Of a stretch of DNA of 28,661 nucleotides, positions 21,263-28,382 are shown piece after piece. Numbering within the stretch: the first letter of the stretch is position 1; every line of letters starts with the position of its first letter. The DNA lies in IMG/VR virus record IMGVR_UViG_3300010354_000445, positions 1 to 28,661 of that record; one strand, 5' to 3'. This DNA comes from a virus. The position numbers and the translations under genes are program-made. A model generated the notes under the pieces. That model was not told the DNA's origin and made no database searches. It was given only the letters and a program-made list of their open reading frames with translations.

Positions 21263-21772
21263 ATGGAACTCCGCAACCGCACAACCGGCGCCGTCATCAC
21301 TGAAGACGAGTTTCGCCGCTCTAACCCCAACACCAGCTTCCCACCGCAGCTGACCGCCGAGATCATCGACGATTTCGGCTACGACCCCGTGCTGGAAGGC
21401 CCCCAAGCCACCACCATTCCCCCCTACCAGTACAGCCAGCGTGACGGCGTGGTTGAGGTGGACGGCCAGTGGTTCACGCACTACATCGCTGGTCCTGTCT
21501 TCCAGGACTACACCGACGACGAAGGCGTGGTACACACCGCTGCTGAGCAGTATGAGGCGTACTGTTTCGCCAAGGATGCTGAGCAGGGCAAGGCTGTCCG
21601 CGAGGATCGCAACCGCCGTTTAGCTGAATGCGACTGGACCCAGCTTGCTGACAGTCCCCTCGATCCTGATGGCAAAGGTGCCTGGGCGCTCTACCGCGAA
21701 ACCCTTCGCATGGTGCCGCAACAGGCTGGCTTCCCCTGGAACGTGCAGTGGCCACCTAAGCCCGGAAGCTGA
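21263..21772 (+). CDS. Tail-fibre assembly chaperone-like protein
   Basis: 169 residues. The first 95 residues are a unique domain (MELRNRTTGAVITEDEFRR, FDDYG-like region, then WFTHYIAGPVF). The last 65 match the phage tail-assembly-chaperone pattern (PF16778): RNRRLAECDWTQLADSPLD, AWALYRETLR, GFPWNVQWPPKP. Such proteins sit next to the fibre gene they serve and help it fold or trimerise, so its partner is probably the DUF7483-like fibre just upstream. GC-rich codon choice matches the GC-rich patches of that gene, consistent with transfer as one unit. Its stop overlaps the next start (TGATG). Confidence 0.7.
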   Translation: MELRNRTTGAVITEDEFRRSNPNTSFPPQLTAEIIDDFGYDPVLEGPQATTIPPYQYSQRDGVVEVDGQWFTHYIAGPVFQDYTDDEGVVHTAAEQYEAYCFAKDAEQGKAVREDRNRRLAECDWTQLADSPLDPDGKGAWALYRETLRMVPQQAGFPWNVQWPPKPGS

Positions 21773-21861
21773 TGCTATCTATTTTTGCCCTTGGGTCTTT
21801 AGGTTTCCTGTTGCTAATGGGGTATAGCCTTATGGCAATTAATCCCCGCGATGACGACTGA
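21772..21861 (+). CDS. Tiny membrane peptide, 29 residues
   Basis: ATG 21772 shares its A with the preceding TGA, which indicates coupled translation. The product is a single hydrophobic helix (LSIFALGSLGFLLLMGYSL) followed by a polar end MAINPRDDD. The final codons lie in the stem of the following hairpin. It could be a small inner-membrane protein, perhaps of lysis or superinfection type, but no family is recognised. Confidence 0.5.
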   Translation: MLSIFALGSLGFLLLMGYSLMAINPRDDD

Positions 21862-21885
21862 TTTTTTTGAGTCGTTTATAATTTA
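21854..21885 (+). terminator. Stem-loop terminator after the fibre-chaperone unit
   Basis: ACGACT at 21854-21859 pairs with AGTCGT at 21870-21875 (loop GATTTTTTTG), followed by TTATAATTT. The stem includes the stop codon of the small membrane peptide. A TATAAT at 21877-21882 directly behind could act as -10 for the next gene, though no -35 is clear. Confidence 0.5.
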
Positions 21886-21911
21886 GGTAATAGAAGTCTG
21901 GGTTTTAAATA

Positions 21912-22415
21912 GTGACGGAACGCGCCATTTTTAACCGAAAGTATACGGACTTCACACCCGGCGGCACACAGGTGTGGCTCATTAACGGGGCGGGTGTAAC
22001 CACTAATGCCGTGTCGACTCAGACCTTTACGGCTGGTTCAAATTTAATCCAGGGACAGGTCGTATATGTTAGTGGTGTCTATGCGTTACCTGCAACAGCT
22101 GCTAGTGGCGTAGACCCCGCGTGGTATCAAGCTATCGGTATTACAGCGGCGAGCGCTGGGGTGTCGAGTGGCGTCACAGTTAATCTTGACGATATAGCTG
22201 TTGTTAGCGCTGACAATATTACCGCTGAGTCCTCTTTAACTCCTGGACAATATTATTATTTATCGAAGTACACCGGACAGTTAGTTAAATATTTGACTGC
22301 CTCTGGTACCGTCACTGCGTCCGGAGGTTATGCTGCTCTCGTGCTTGTCGGTAAGGCATTAAGTTCTTCCGAGATACACGTAGAGATTGAGCCTCCTGTT
22401 ACACTCACCACCTGA
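21912..22415 (+). CDS. Small fibre-associated protein with the shared beta-domain
   Basis: 167 residues, GTG start, no clear ribosome site. The N-terminal 30 residues are polar. The remainder (VSTQTFTAGSNLIQGQVVYVSGVYALPAT and on) contains LTPGQYYYLSKYTGQLV and KALSSSEIHVEIEPP, the same framework as the protein at 18239 and the C-terminal modules of the three large fibres. It is stalkless, like the protein at 18239. The two are about half alike across the core, so they are paralogues placed on either side of the DUF7483 cassette. A virion surface or fibre-tip role is inferred. Confidence 0.6.
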   Translation: MTERAIFNRKYTDFTPGGTQVWLINGAGVTTNAVSTQTFTAGSNLIQGQVVYVSGVYALPATAASGVDPAWYQAIGITAASAGVSSGVTVNLDDIAVVSADNITAESSLTPGQYYYLSKYTGQLVKYLTASGTVTASGGYAALVLVGKALSSSEIHVEIEPPVTLTT

Positions 22416-22433
22416 ATTTTACCGGACTGATAT

Positions 22434-24305
22434 ATGACCACTTACCGTCCTCTTGTTATTGTTAGCGGGCTCGTCTCCGCATTACCTGCAGGCGATTCGT
22501 TTTCTGCTGGTTCTGCATCCTCTTCGCAGCTTATCGGCACAAGCGGCCTTGTGGGCAGTGGGTCAGTTAATGGTGCTGTTCGTTTAGACGTACAACCCGC
22601 TGTTGCTTCCAGCGGAGTTATTTTTACAGATTCGGCTTTAGGTTGTGACGGCGCTGCTTTTGCAACCGCAACAACCGCTCAGGCGTCAGGTACTGCAGCT
22701 CTTAGTTTAAGTAGTACTGCTCAAGCCAGCGGTAATGCCGCTATTTCGCTGGCTCTTACTGCACAAGCTTCGGGTAATGCCGCTTTAGCCGGAGCCGCCG
22801 GGACATCTACTAATGGACCCACGGCAACCTTTACAGCTGGAGTCACATTTAGTGCAGGCGTTGTTCCGGCTGGGTTAAATAATGCGAATCTTATTGAGCC
22901 TATAAGAGTTGCCACAACTCCCACTGTATCTCAATCTGTCACTACCTTCCCTAGTGGGAATACCCCGATGGGATCAACCTGTACTTATCATTCTGCTCAA
23001 AACAGAACTGTTAATGTCTTTGCTTTTCCAGGCACTTATTATCCCGCAGCTAACGTATGCCAAGTCGTCTCGGGATCTGGGACCTGGACTACTCCCGTTA
23101 TTCTTGAATCTGTTGGTGTAGGCACCGCTCAAGTAGTTTCCACTTATGAACCTACAAGTCAACGCATATTAGTTACCTATGCCTCCGGTGGCACTAGTCT
23201 TAGGGGCATAGTATTATCTTTAACTGGTTCTACTATAACCGCATTTTCACAGGGTGCATTTCTTAGTGGTGCTTATATCTACTATGTGGATCAGGCAAGT
23301 AATTCCGCTGGCTCTAATATTGTATTAGCTTATACAGATAATACTACTCTTTCAGCCCGTATTGTTACCATAAGTGGCAACACCGCTACTTATGGTACAG
23401 CTGTTGTAGTACGCAGTTCAAATAATCCATATCCTGTTAGATTAGCTGTTTTAACATCTACTAAATTCTTTATAATGTATTCTACAACCGTTGGCATTTT
23501 GGCTAACGTTTGCACAACCGCAGGCACTACTATAACAGTAAATAGTACTTATACACTTTTTTCTTATCCCGCTCAAGGACCTGACTATTTCGGTTTAGCT
23601 TATCATGTATCCGGTGACTATTTACTAGCAGCTTTTTACATTAATACGGATACGTATCCAGTTCCTTTTGAGTATAACTGTTTGTATATTACTGTTAGTG
23701 GCACTGTTATTTCCGTTGTTAACTATACAAATCTTGGATCGTATGGAAATTTTTCTAGTTTTGCTTATCTAACGTATTCGTCTAATTTAAACCGCATACT
23801 TCTTATAGACTGTTACTATAATCGTGTTGCACAATTTTATTTATATGGAACTGTTCCTTATTTAAGCAATGTGCAGGGCGGCGCCGGGTATACTTACAGG
23901 TGTATTCAACCTGCCTATGACTCTACTTCTAATACCTACATTACTGCTGGGGATAATCTTACTTCTACTAATACTGGTAATGGCATCGTTACTTCAATCA
24001 GTGGAAATTATTCCATTTTACCGACCAGAAACGGTTTTAATAACTTTATAGGTTTAGTCAATACTGCGGCTGGTGTTCCTAGTGGAACTTCTACAACAGT
24101 AACGCTGCCGGGGGGCTACGTAAGACGAAACGCTACCACATTCAGTTCTAACCAAAAAATATATTTGGGTGACGCCTCTGTACAGTATTCTGACACTTAC
24201 AACTTATTACCTAATAATTTGCCGGGTTGGAACTCAGATCTTCCCTGGACCAACATCGGCTATTCAGCTACTGCGAGCGGTATTCTGGTTCTAAAATCTA
24301 TCTAA
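22434..24305 (+). CDS. Tail-fibre paralogue A, with central beta-propeller-like domain
   Basis: 623 residues. The N-terminal module (YRPLVIVSGLVSALPAGD, then GLGCDG-like and stalk residues 82-123) is shared with the genes at 24336 and 26544. Residues about 160-525 are rich in Tyr, Thr, Ser and Val and fall into about seven units with a repeated form: a strand like RILVTYASGG, a hydrophobic strand, a loop SGTVI or SGNTATYG, and a final strand. This suggests a beta-propeller. The C-terminal module starts near residue 530 (NGFNNFIGL, then a strand-rich end) and is shared with the other two genes, though it lacks the NQTGLTTGS wording. It is probably a receptor-binding fibre. Confidence 0.7.
   Translation: MTTYRPLVIVSGLVSALPAGDSFSAGSASSSQLIGTSGLVGSGSVNGAVRLDVQPAVASSGVIFTDSALGCDGAAFATATTAQASGTAALSLSSTAQASGNAAISLALTAQASGNAALAGAAGTSTNGPTATFTAGVTFSAGVVPAGLNNANLIEPIRVATTPTVSQSVTTFPSGNTPMGSTCTYHSAQNRTVNVFAFPGTYYPAANVCQVVSGSGTWTTPVILESVGVGTAQVVSTYEPTSQRILVTYASGGTSLRGIVLSLTGSTITAFSQGAFLSGAYIYYVDQASNSAGSNIVLAYTDNTTLSARIVTISGNTATYGTAVVVRSSNNPYPVRLAVLTSTKFFIMYSTTVGILANVCTTAGTTITVNSTYTLFSYPAQGPDYFGLAYHVSGDYLLAAFYINTDTYPVPFEYNCLYITVSGTVISVVNYTNLGSYGNFSSFAYLTYSSNLNRILLIDCYYNRVAQFYLYGTVPYLSNVQGGAGYTYRCIQPAYDSTSNTYITAGDNLTSTNTGNGIVTSISGNYSILPTRNGFNNFIGLVNTAAGVPSGTSTTVTLPGGYVRRNATTFSSNQKIYLGDASVQYSDTYNLLPNNLPGWNSDLPWTNIGYSATASGILVLKSI
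22677..22802 (+). repeat. Three 14-residue stalk repeats (paralogue A)
   Basis: Three units of AQASGxAAxSxxxT span residues 82-123. The 14-residue period (two heptads) suits a trimeric coiled stalk. Confidence 0.8.
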
Positions 24306-24335
24306 AGGAAGTATTTCTGATTTAAATTTTTAATT

Positions 24336-26201
24336 ATGGCTAGTCGCATCCCTGTTGTTACCATTAGTGGGCAAATCTCACAGTTGCCTCCTGGGGATTC
24401 CGTTTCAGGAGCTTCCTTTGGATCTTTTGTAGCTGGTAGCGGATTAGCAGGCTCTGCGGCTTTTGGTTCCAATTTAACTCCTTCTATATCACTCAGTTCT
24501 AATCCGAGTGGATTATTCATTAGTTCAGGTAGCCTCGCCAATAACGGATCTGATTTAGTCGCAGCTTCCTCCGCCCTTGCCAGTGGCGTTGCTGCTAATT
24601 CGGCTGCCACTGTCGCACTTGCCAGTGGGAATGCCGCTTTCCCCATCGCAAACTCCGCTTTAGCCAGCGGTAATGCGGCGTTATCCACTATCGCTTCCGC
24701 GCCTGCTGGAGTATTTCAAGCATACACAGCATCGTCTACTGTTATATCCGGATCTCCCGTTGGCGTGGACAACTCAAATCGAATTCAAACGATCCGTACT
24801 GTTCCAACAGATTTTCCAACATTTTCTTCTCAAGGTACTCTTACCACCGGGGGCGGGAATTCTAACAATAATAACACTGCTTACGATTCTACAAATAACC
24901 AAACTATATTAGTTTATCAAAATTCTTCTGGTTATCCAACGGCTGTTGCTTACACAGTAACAGGGACAACTGCAACAGCGGGTACACCCGTTGTTATGGA
25001 GTCTTTTTCTGGTTTTCCTAGTATTGTTTCTATAAATAGTACACAGTCTGTCGTAGTTTACACTCGATCGGCAGGTAGTGCAGGTACTATTAGAGCCGCT
25101 GTTCTTACATCGTCAGCTGGTAGAACTGTTTCTTTTGGGGTTGTTGGTACTGCGGCGACAAATGTGTACAGTTATGCCGGGTATAACCTTACTCCTATTG
25201 GCTACGATGTTTCTACATCTAGAGTAGTTGTAGCCTATCTTCGTAGTACTACTATTGATTTATTTGGAATTGTAGGTAGTATTTCCGGTACAACTATAAC
25301 ATGGGGCACTCCTACTGCAATTGACGCTAATAATAATAATTACAGTACATACGCATCCTTTGTCTATTTTTCTTCCCAGAGTAAATTATTAATTGTATAT
25401 TATGACAGTGCTGTTACTGGCACTGGGCTTGTACGATACCTTACAATTTCGGGTTTAACTCTTACGCCATCTACTGCTTCTACGTTTTATTCAGGTACAT
25501 CTTATTTTATATCTACTGCTTATTCTACTGTCGCAAACAAGTGTGCCATCTTCTTTGAGAGCTACGCTAATGGAGTTTCTGCCGTTGTCTTAGATTTCAA
25601 TGGGTCCACTTTTAGTGCAGGCTCCCGCACTGTATCTCCATCTTTATATAACGCTGATTATTATTACTATATGAGTTCTGCCTATTATTCTTCTTCGGAT
25701 AAGTTTATTGTTACTGCTGGTTATACTAATTCTGGCGCTGTTGTTTGTAGCATCGTAGGCACCTCCATCATCTTCGGTCCGTTTCGTGCCTTTCCCGACT
25801 ATTACAACACCGCTAATTATACATCAGTATCTTTATTTTCAAGTTTAGGGGTATTTGTCGTTGTAAGATTGATCGCGAGCGGTGCAATAGCTTATTACGT
25901 TGTAACGTCTTTATCATCTAATTTGCTACAACCCACTAAAAATGGCTACCCTAATTATATTGGGGTCGCTCAAAGCACCGTTGCTAGTGGATCTTCTATT
26001 AATGTTAGGTTGCCTGGGTCTGTCGACAAGAATCAAACCGGATTAACTACTGGTTCTTTCTATTATTTAAATCCCACGACTAGCGGCATAACGACAGCCT
26101 CTGGCCAGCCCGCAACCTGGAGTGGGAGTTACCCCGAGAGCTGGCAACCAGTAGGAAAGGCTATAAACTCTTCGAGTTTGATTTTAACTGGTATACTTTA
26201 A
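24336..26201 (+). CDS. Tail-fibre paralogue B, with central beta-propeller-like domain
   Basis: 621 residues. It has the same N-terminal module as the neighbours (IPVVTISGQISQLPPGD, NPSGLFISSGSLANNG), a stalk at residues 79-120 and the linker SGSPVGVDN. The central part, about residues 160-530, is a series of repeats with hydrophobic strands such as QTILVYQ, SRVVVAYLR, KLLIVYYD and KCAIFFES. These recur every 45-55 residues with loops of Ser/Thr/Gly, consistent with a seven-bladed propeller. It differs in sequence from that of paralogue A, so it may bind another receptor. The C-terminal module (NGYPNYIGV, NQTGLTTGSFYYLNPTTSG) is shared with paralogue C. AAGGAAG lies about 25 bases before the ATG, far for a ribosome site. 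Confidence 0.7.
   Translation: MASRIPVVTISGQISQLPPGDSVSGASFGSFVAGSGLAGSAAFGSNLTPSISLSSNPSGLFISSGSLANNGSDLVAASSALASGVAANSAATVALASGNAAFPIANSALASGNAALSTIASAPAGVFQAYTASSTVISGSPVGVDNSNRIQTIRTVPTDFPTFSSQGTLTTGGGNSNNNNTAYDSTNNQTILVYQNSSGYPTAVAYTVTGTTATAGTPVVMESFSGFPSIVSINSTQSVVVYTRSAGSAGTIRAAVLTSSAGRTVSFGVVGTAATNVYSYAGYNLTPIGYDVSTSRVVVAYLRSTTIDLFGIVGSISGTTITWGTPTAIDANNNNYSTYASFVYFSSQSKLLIVYYDSAVTGTGLVRYLTISGLTLTPSTASTFYSGTSYFISTAYSTVANKCAIFFESYANGVSAVVLDFNGSTFSAGSRTVSPSLYNADYYYYMSSAYYSSSDKFIVTAGYTNSGAVVCSIVGTSIIFGPFRAFPDYYNTANYTSVSLFSSLGVFVVVRLIASGAIAYYVVTSLSSNLLQPTKNGYPNYIGVAQSTVASGSSINVRLPGSVDKNQTGLTTGSFYYLNPTTSGITTASGQPATWSGSYPESWQPVGKAINSSSLILTGIL
24570..24695 (+). repeat. Three 14-residue stalk repeats (paralogue B)
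   Basis: Residues 79-120 hold three xALASGxAAxxxxx units, at the same place in the chain as in the other two fibres. Confidence 0.75.
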
Positions 26202-26231
26202 TAGCGTGTCGTTTAAGTTCTCACGCAATCT

Positions 26232-26510
26232 ATGAAAACAATTTGTCGGCTTCCGGATTTTGAAGTTCCTAACGTCAGTCTGTATCTTTATTCGGACGAC
26301 ACCCCCATCTCTGTGGAAAGCGATCGAACCATCATCGGGGATCCCGCTAACCCCAGTTTATATATCTTAGATTGCAAGACATCTAACTGTGTTCTTCACG
26401 AAGATGTTTCGGAACCCTCGGATTGGTACGGGTGGAAGTACACGTACACGGATGAGGACGGCTGGGAATTAAACCCTCAATGGGAACCTCCTATCCCTCC
26501 TCGTCAGTAA
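26232..26510 (+). CDS. Small Trp-rich protein between fibre paralogues
   Basis: 92 residues, no clear ribosome site. It is acidic overall, has several Cys (C5, C48, C53), and ends in a Trp-rich segment (SDWYGWKYTYTDEDGWELNPQWEPPIPP). Small proteins of this type with a W-P-rich end accompany cyanophage fibre genes, often presumed to be assembly helpers; this is from general memory. Its place between two fibre paralogues supports such a role. Codon use is slightly GC-richer than in the flanking fibres. Confidence 0.5.
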   Translation: MKTICRLPDFEVPNVSLYLYSDDTPISVESDRTIIGDPANPSLYILDCKTSNCVLHEDVSEPSDWYGWKYTYTDEDGWELNPQWEPPIPPRQ

Positions 26511-26543
26511 TCAGATAAACTAAAGGAATAACGGGCGGTTAAT

Positions 26544-27287
26544 GTGACTGAATACTCTCCTCTTGTCTTAATAAGCGGGGCGTATAGTCAACTTCCGCCC
26601 GGTGATTTCATTGAGGGAGTGAGTCCGGGGACCGTTACCCCCGTAAGTGGTTTAGGCGGCGGTGGAGACCTAAACGCTGGGAATGTTTCCGTTTTTATTC
26701 AATTAAGTGCTAACCCTAGTGGACTCATCTTCGCCAACAACCGGTTAGGTTTTGATGGTGTTTCGCTTGTTAATTCTGCCGCAGCTTCGGCTTCTGGGAA
26801 CGTAGCCCTTAGTACCGCCAGTCGAGCTTTGGCAAGCGGTAATTCCGCTCTGTCTCTTGCTTCTACAGCTCTAGCGAGCGGGAATGCGGCTCTCTCAGCT
26901 GCGGCAGCCGCAGGTACGGGCGCTGCCAATAGCGCTACTTTTACAGCAAGTGGTCCCCTTCTTTCTGGTACTCCAGTCGGCTTTGACAATCGCGGCTTTG
27001 TACAGGCGGTCTTTGGAAGCTCTCCGACTAATAACGGATTCAATAATTTTTTAGGAGTAGCTCGTTCTGCAGCAGCTAGCGGCGGAACCGTTACTGTCGA
27101 TTTTGCCGATACTGTCGTTACTAATCAAACAGGGTTAACCACTGGATCTACTTATTACGTAAATCCCACCACGAGCGGCTTTACTACAGCTTCTGGTCGA
27201 CCTGCTTCCTGGACCGGCGCTATCCCGTGGGCACCAGTAGGTCGGGCTGTGTCTACTTCGGGGCTACTTCTTTTCAATATTATTTAA
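26544..27287 (+). CDS. Tail-fibre paralogue C, lacking the central domain
   Basis: 247 residues, the shortest of the three. The N-terminal module (YSPLVLISGAYSQLPPGD, NPSGLIFANNRLGFDG), the three stalk repeats and the SGTPVGFDN linker lead directly into the C-terminal module (NNGFNNFLGVARSA, NQTGLTTGSTYYVNPTTSG, PWAPVGRAVSTSGLLL). The roughly 370 residues that form the variable domain in paralogues A and B are missing, with no frameshift or stop, so the gene is intact. It may be a minimal fibre, a regulator of fibre length, or a recombination partner that supplies the end modules. The start is GTG 26544. Confidence 0.7.
   Translation: MTEYSPLVLISGAYSQLPPGDFIEGVSPGTVTPVSGLGGGGDLNAGNVSVFIQLSANPSGLIFANNRLGFDGVSLVNSAAASASGNVALSTASRALASGNSALSLASTALASGNAALSAAAAAGTGAANSATFTASGPLLSGTPVGFDNRGFVQAVFGSSPTNNGFNNFLGVARSAAASGGTVTVDFADTVVTNQTGLTTGSTYYVNPTTSGFTTASGRPASWTGAIPWAPVGRAVSTSGLLLFNII
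26790..26915 (+). repeat. Three 14-residue stalk repeats (paralogue C)
   Basis: Residues 83-124 contain ASGNVALSTASRAL, ASGNSALSLASTAL and ASGNAALSAAAAAG, the clearest version of the stalk repeat. Confidence 0.85.
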
Positions 27288-27324
27288 ATCCCTAACTTAT
27301 CGTTATATTCTTTTACACGTAAAG

Positions 27325-27350
27325 AGTAACTTTAATCCTGTTACTTCTTT
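27325..27350 (+). terminator. Probable terminator of the fibre locus
   Basis: AGTAAC at 27325-27330 pairs with GTTACT at 27340-27345 (9-base loop), followed by TCTTT. It lies about 40 bases after the last fibre gene and before speD. Confidence 0.5.
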
Positions 27351-27374
27351 CCGCATTACAATTAAAAAGTTTGA

Positions 27375-27743
27375 ATGCTATCGATGAGCAACGGTAAGCA
27401 CTGCATTTTGGAGCTATATCGCGCTAGTGCTGCCAAACTAAATGATGAGGCGCTGATCCGGAATATCCTTGAGGAGGCTGCTCGGGTTTCAAACGCCACT
27501 CTGTTAGATATAAAAACGCATCCATTTATCCCTCAAGGTGTAACGGGATTTGCCCTTCTAGCTGAGTCTCATATATCAATTCATACTTGGCCTGAGAACG
27601 GTTACGCGGCGGTAGACGTTTTTACCTGCGGTGAGAAGACTGATCCAGAAATTGCCTGTAAGTTTTTAGCAGAAACTTTTGAGGCTAAATCGCATCACAT
27701 CATTACTCTTGACCGTTATTTACCCGACCTTATTACTGCCTGA
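27375..27743 (+). CDS. speD: S-adenosylmethionine decarboxylase proenzyme
   Basis: 122 residues, about the length of bacterial SpeD. It has GKHCILELY near the start, then FIPQGVTGFALLAESHISIHTWPE and DVFTCG. The ESH site (S65) is where the proenzyme cuts itself to make the pyruvoyl group, and H70 and C85 correspond to the catalytic His and Cys (S63, H68, C83 in Thermotoga). The enzyme makes the aminopropyl donor for polyamines such as spermidine, which help pack phage DNA. speD is a known auxiliary gene of cyanophages. The second Met (27384) could be the true start. A hairpin overlaps its stop. Confidence 0.9.
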   Translation: MLSMSNGKHCILELYRASAAKLNDEALIRNILEEAARVSNATLLDIKTHPFIPQGVTGFALLAESHISIHTWPENGYAAVDVFTCGEKTDPEIACKFLAETFEAKSHHIITLDRYLPDLITA

Positions 27744-27774
27744 CATCATTTCCCACCTAAAATAGTAGTCAGGC
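27738..27774 (+). promoter_or_regulatory. Inverted repeat spanning the speD stop
   Basis: GCCTGAC at 27738-27744 (holding the TGA) pairs with GTCAGGC at 27768-27774, with a 23-base loop. It lies 12 bases before the GTG of the HNH gene. Without a T tract it is a poor terminator; it may protect the mRNA end or shape the next start. Confidence 0.4.
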
Positions 27775-27786
27775 GCACACTTCTGA

Positions 27787-28182
27787 GTGAGCGAACAAGA
27801 TCTACTGTTCGAACTCAAGTGTTTACAAAGAAGTTCTGCCCGTAAACGATTCAGAAAAGATATTTTTGAAGCGTGGGGACACTGCGCTTACTGCGGTTCC
27901 GATAGAGCTACCACGTTAGATCATGTTGTACCGCGAGCTAAGGGCGGATCTACTTGCCGTAGTAATCTAGTAGCTTCCTGTGCTACCTGTAATTTACAAA
28001 AGTCAGACTCTATCTGGTTTACTTGGTTTAGGGCACAGGAATTCTGGTTACCAGAGCGCGAAGATCGCTTACTCGAATGGGTCAATCAAGATCATATGAA
28101 AGTGGAGTCTGCTAGAGAGTACACACAGCTCTGTCAGACTCCACTAATTAGTCCAGCTTTTACTGCTTCGCCAGACGGGTGA
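27787..28182 (+). CDS. HNH endonuclease
   Basis: 131 residues from GTG 27787. The HNH core runs from CAYCG (C33, C36) through TTLDHVVPRAKGG (D45, H46) and CRSNLVASCATCN (N60, C65, C68), with K72 after. It has the zinc-knuckle and catalytic His expected for a working enzyme. Such genes are common as free-standing homing enzymes or as packaging-associated nucleases near terminase genes; neither is decided here. The C-terminal half has Trp-rich helical residues (WFTWFRAQEFW). Its 3' end overlaps the opposite-strand holin-like gene by 23 bases. Confidence 0.85.
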   Translation: MSEQDLLFELKCLQRSSARKRFRKDIFEAWGHCAYCGSDRATTLDHVVPRAKGGSTCRSNLVASCATCNLQKSDSIWFTWFRAQEFWLPEREDRLLEWVNQDHMKVESAREYTQLCQTPLISPAFTASPDG

Positions 28183-28336
28183 TGATACCTGCCAGTATTT
28201 CGATCACTCGGTAATACTTGGCAACAGCGTCGTTATCCCGTTGCGTTGGCGTAAGGTTTACGATCAGGACTGCCAACGCGTGGATGGCGAATAAGATTTC
28301 AAGCAGGGTTTTAGCGTTGGCTAATAGGTTGTCCAT
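28160..28336 (-). CDS. Holin-like small membrane protein, 58 residues
   Basis: Read on the minus strand from ATG 28336, behind a perfect AGGAGG 4 bases away, to TAA at 28160-28162. The N-terminal half is a hydrophobic helix (LLEILFAIHALAVLIVNL), then a polar loop TPTQRDNDAVAKYY, and an amphipathic helix (VIEILAGIITRLAKQ) with a basic end. One membrane helix plus an amphipathic one and a short basic tail fit small phage holins or membrane effectors. Very similar short proteins are, to my memory, common in cyanophages. A function in lysis is inferred only. Confidence 0.65.
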   Translation of the reverse strand: MDNLLANAKTLLEILFAIHALAVLIVNLTPTQRDNDAVAKYYRVIEILAGIITRLAKQ

Positions 28337-28340
28337 AAGA

Positions 28341-28346
28341 CCTCCT
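28341..28346 (-). promoter_or_regulatory. Consensus Shine-Dalgarno of the holin-like gene
   Basis: CCTCCT on the plus strand is AGGAGG on the minus strand, 4 bases before the ATG at 28336. It is the strongest reason to accept this short gene. Confidence 0.8.
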
Positions 28347-28382
28347 GGATACTTTTATCTTAAATGGTCTCCGAGTTTGTTC

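Noticed and set aside
17056-27287. A diversity-generating retroelement acting on fibre genes
   Set aside because: No reverse transcriptase or template/variable repeat pair is visible in the window; fibre variation here is by domain exchange.
27738-27774. Strong terminator behind speD
   Set aside because: The stem is perfect but the loop is 23 bases and no T tract follows, so it is listed only as an inverted repeat.
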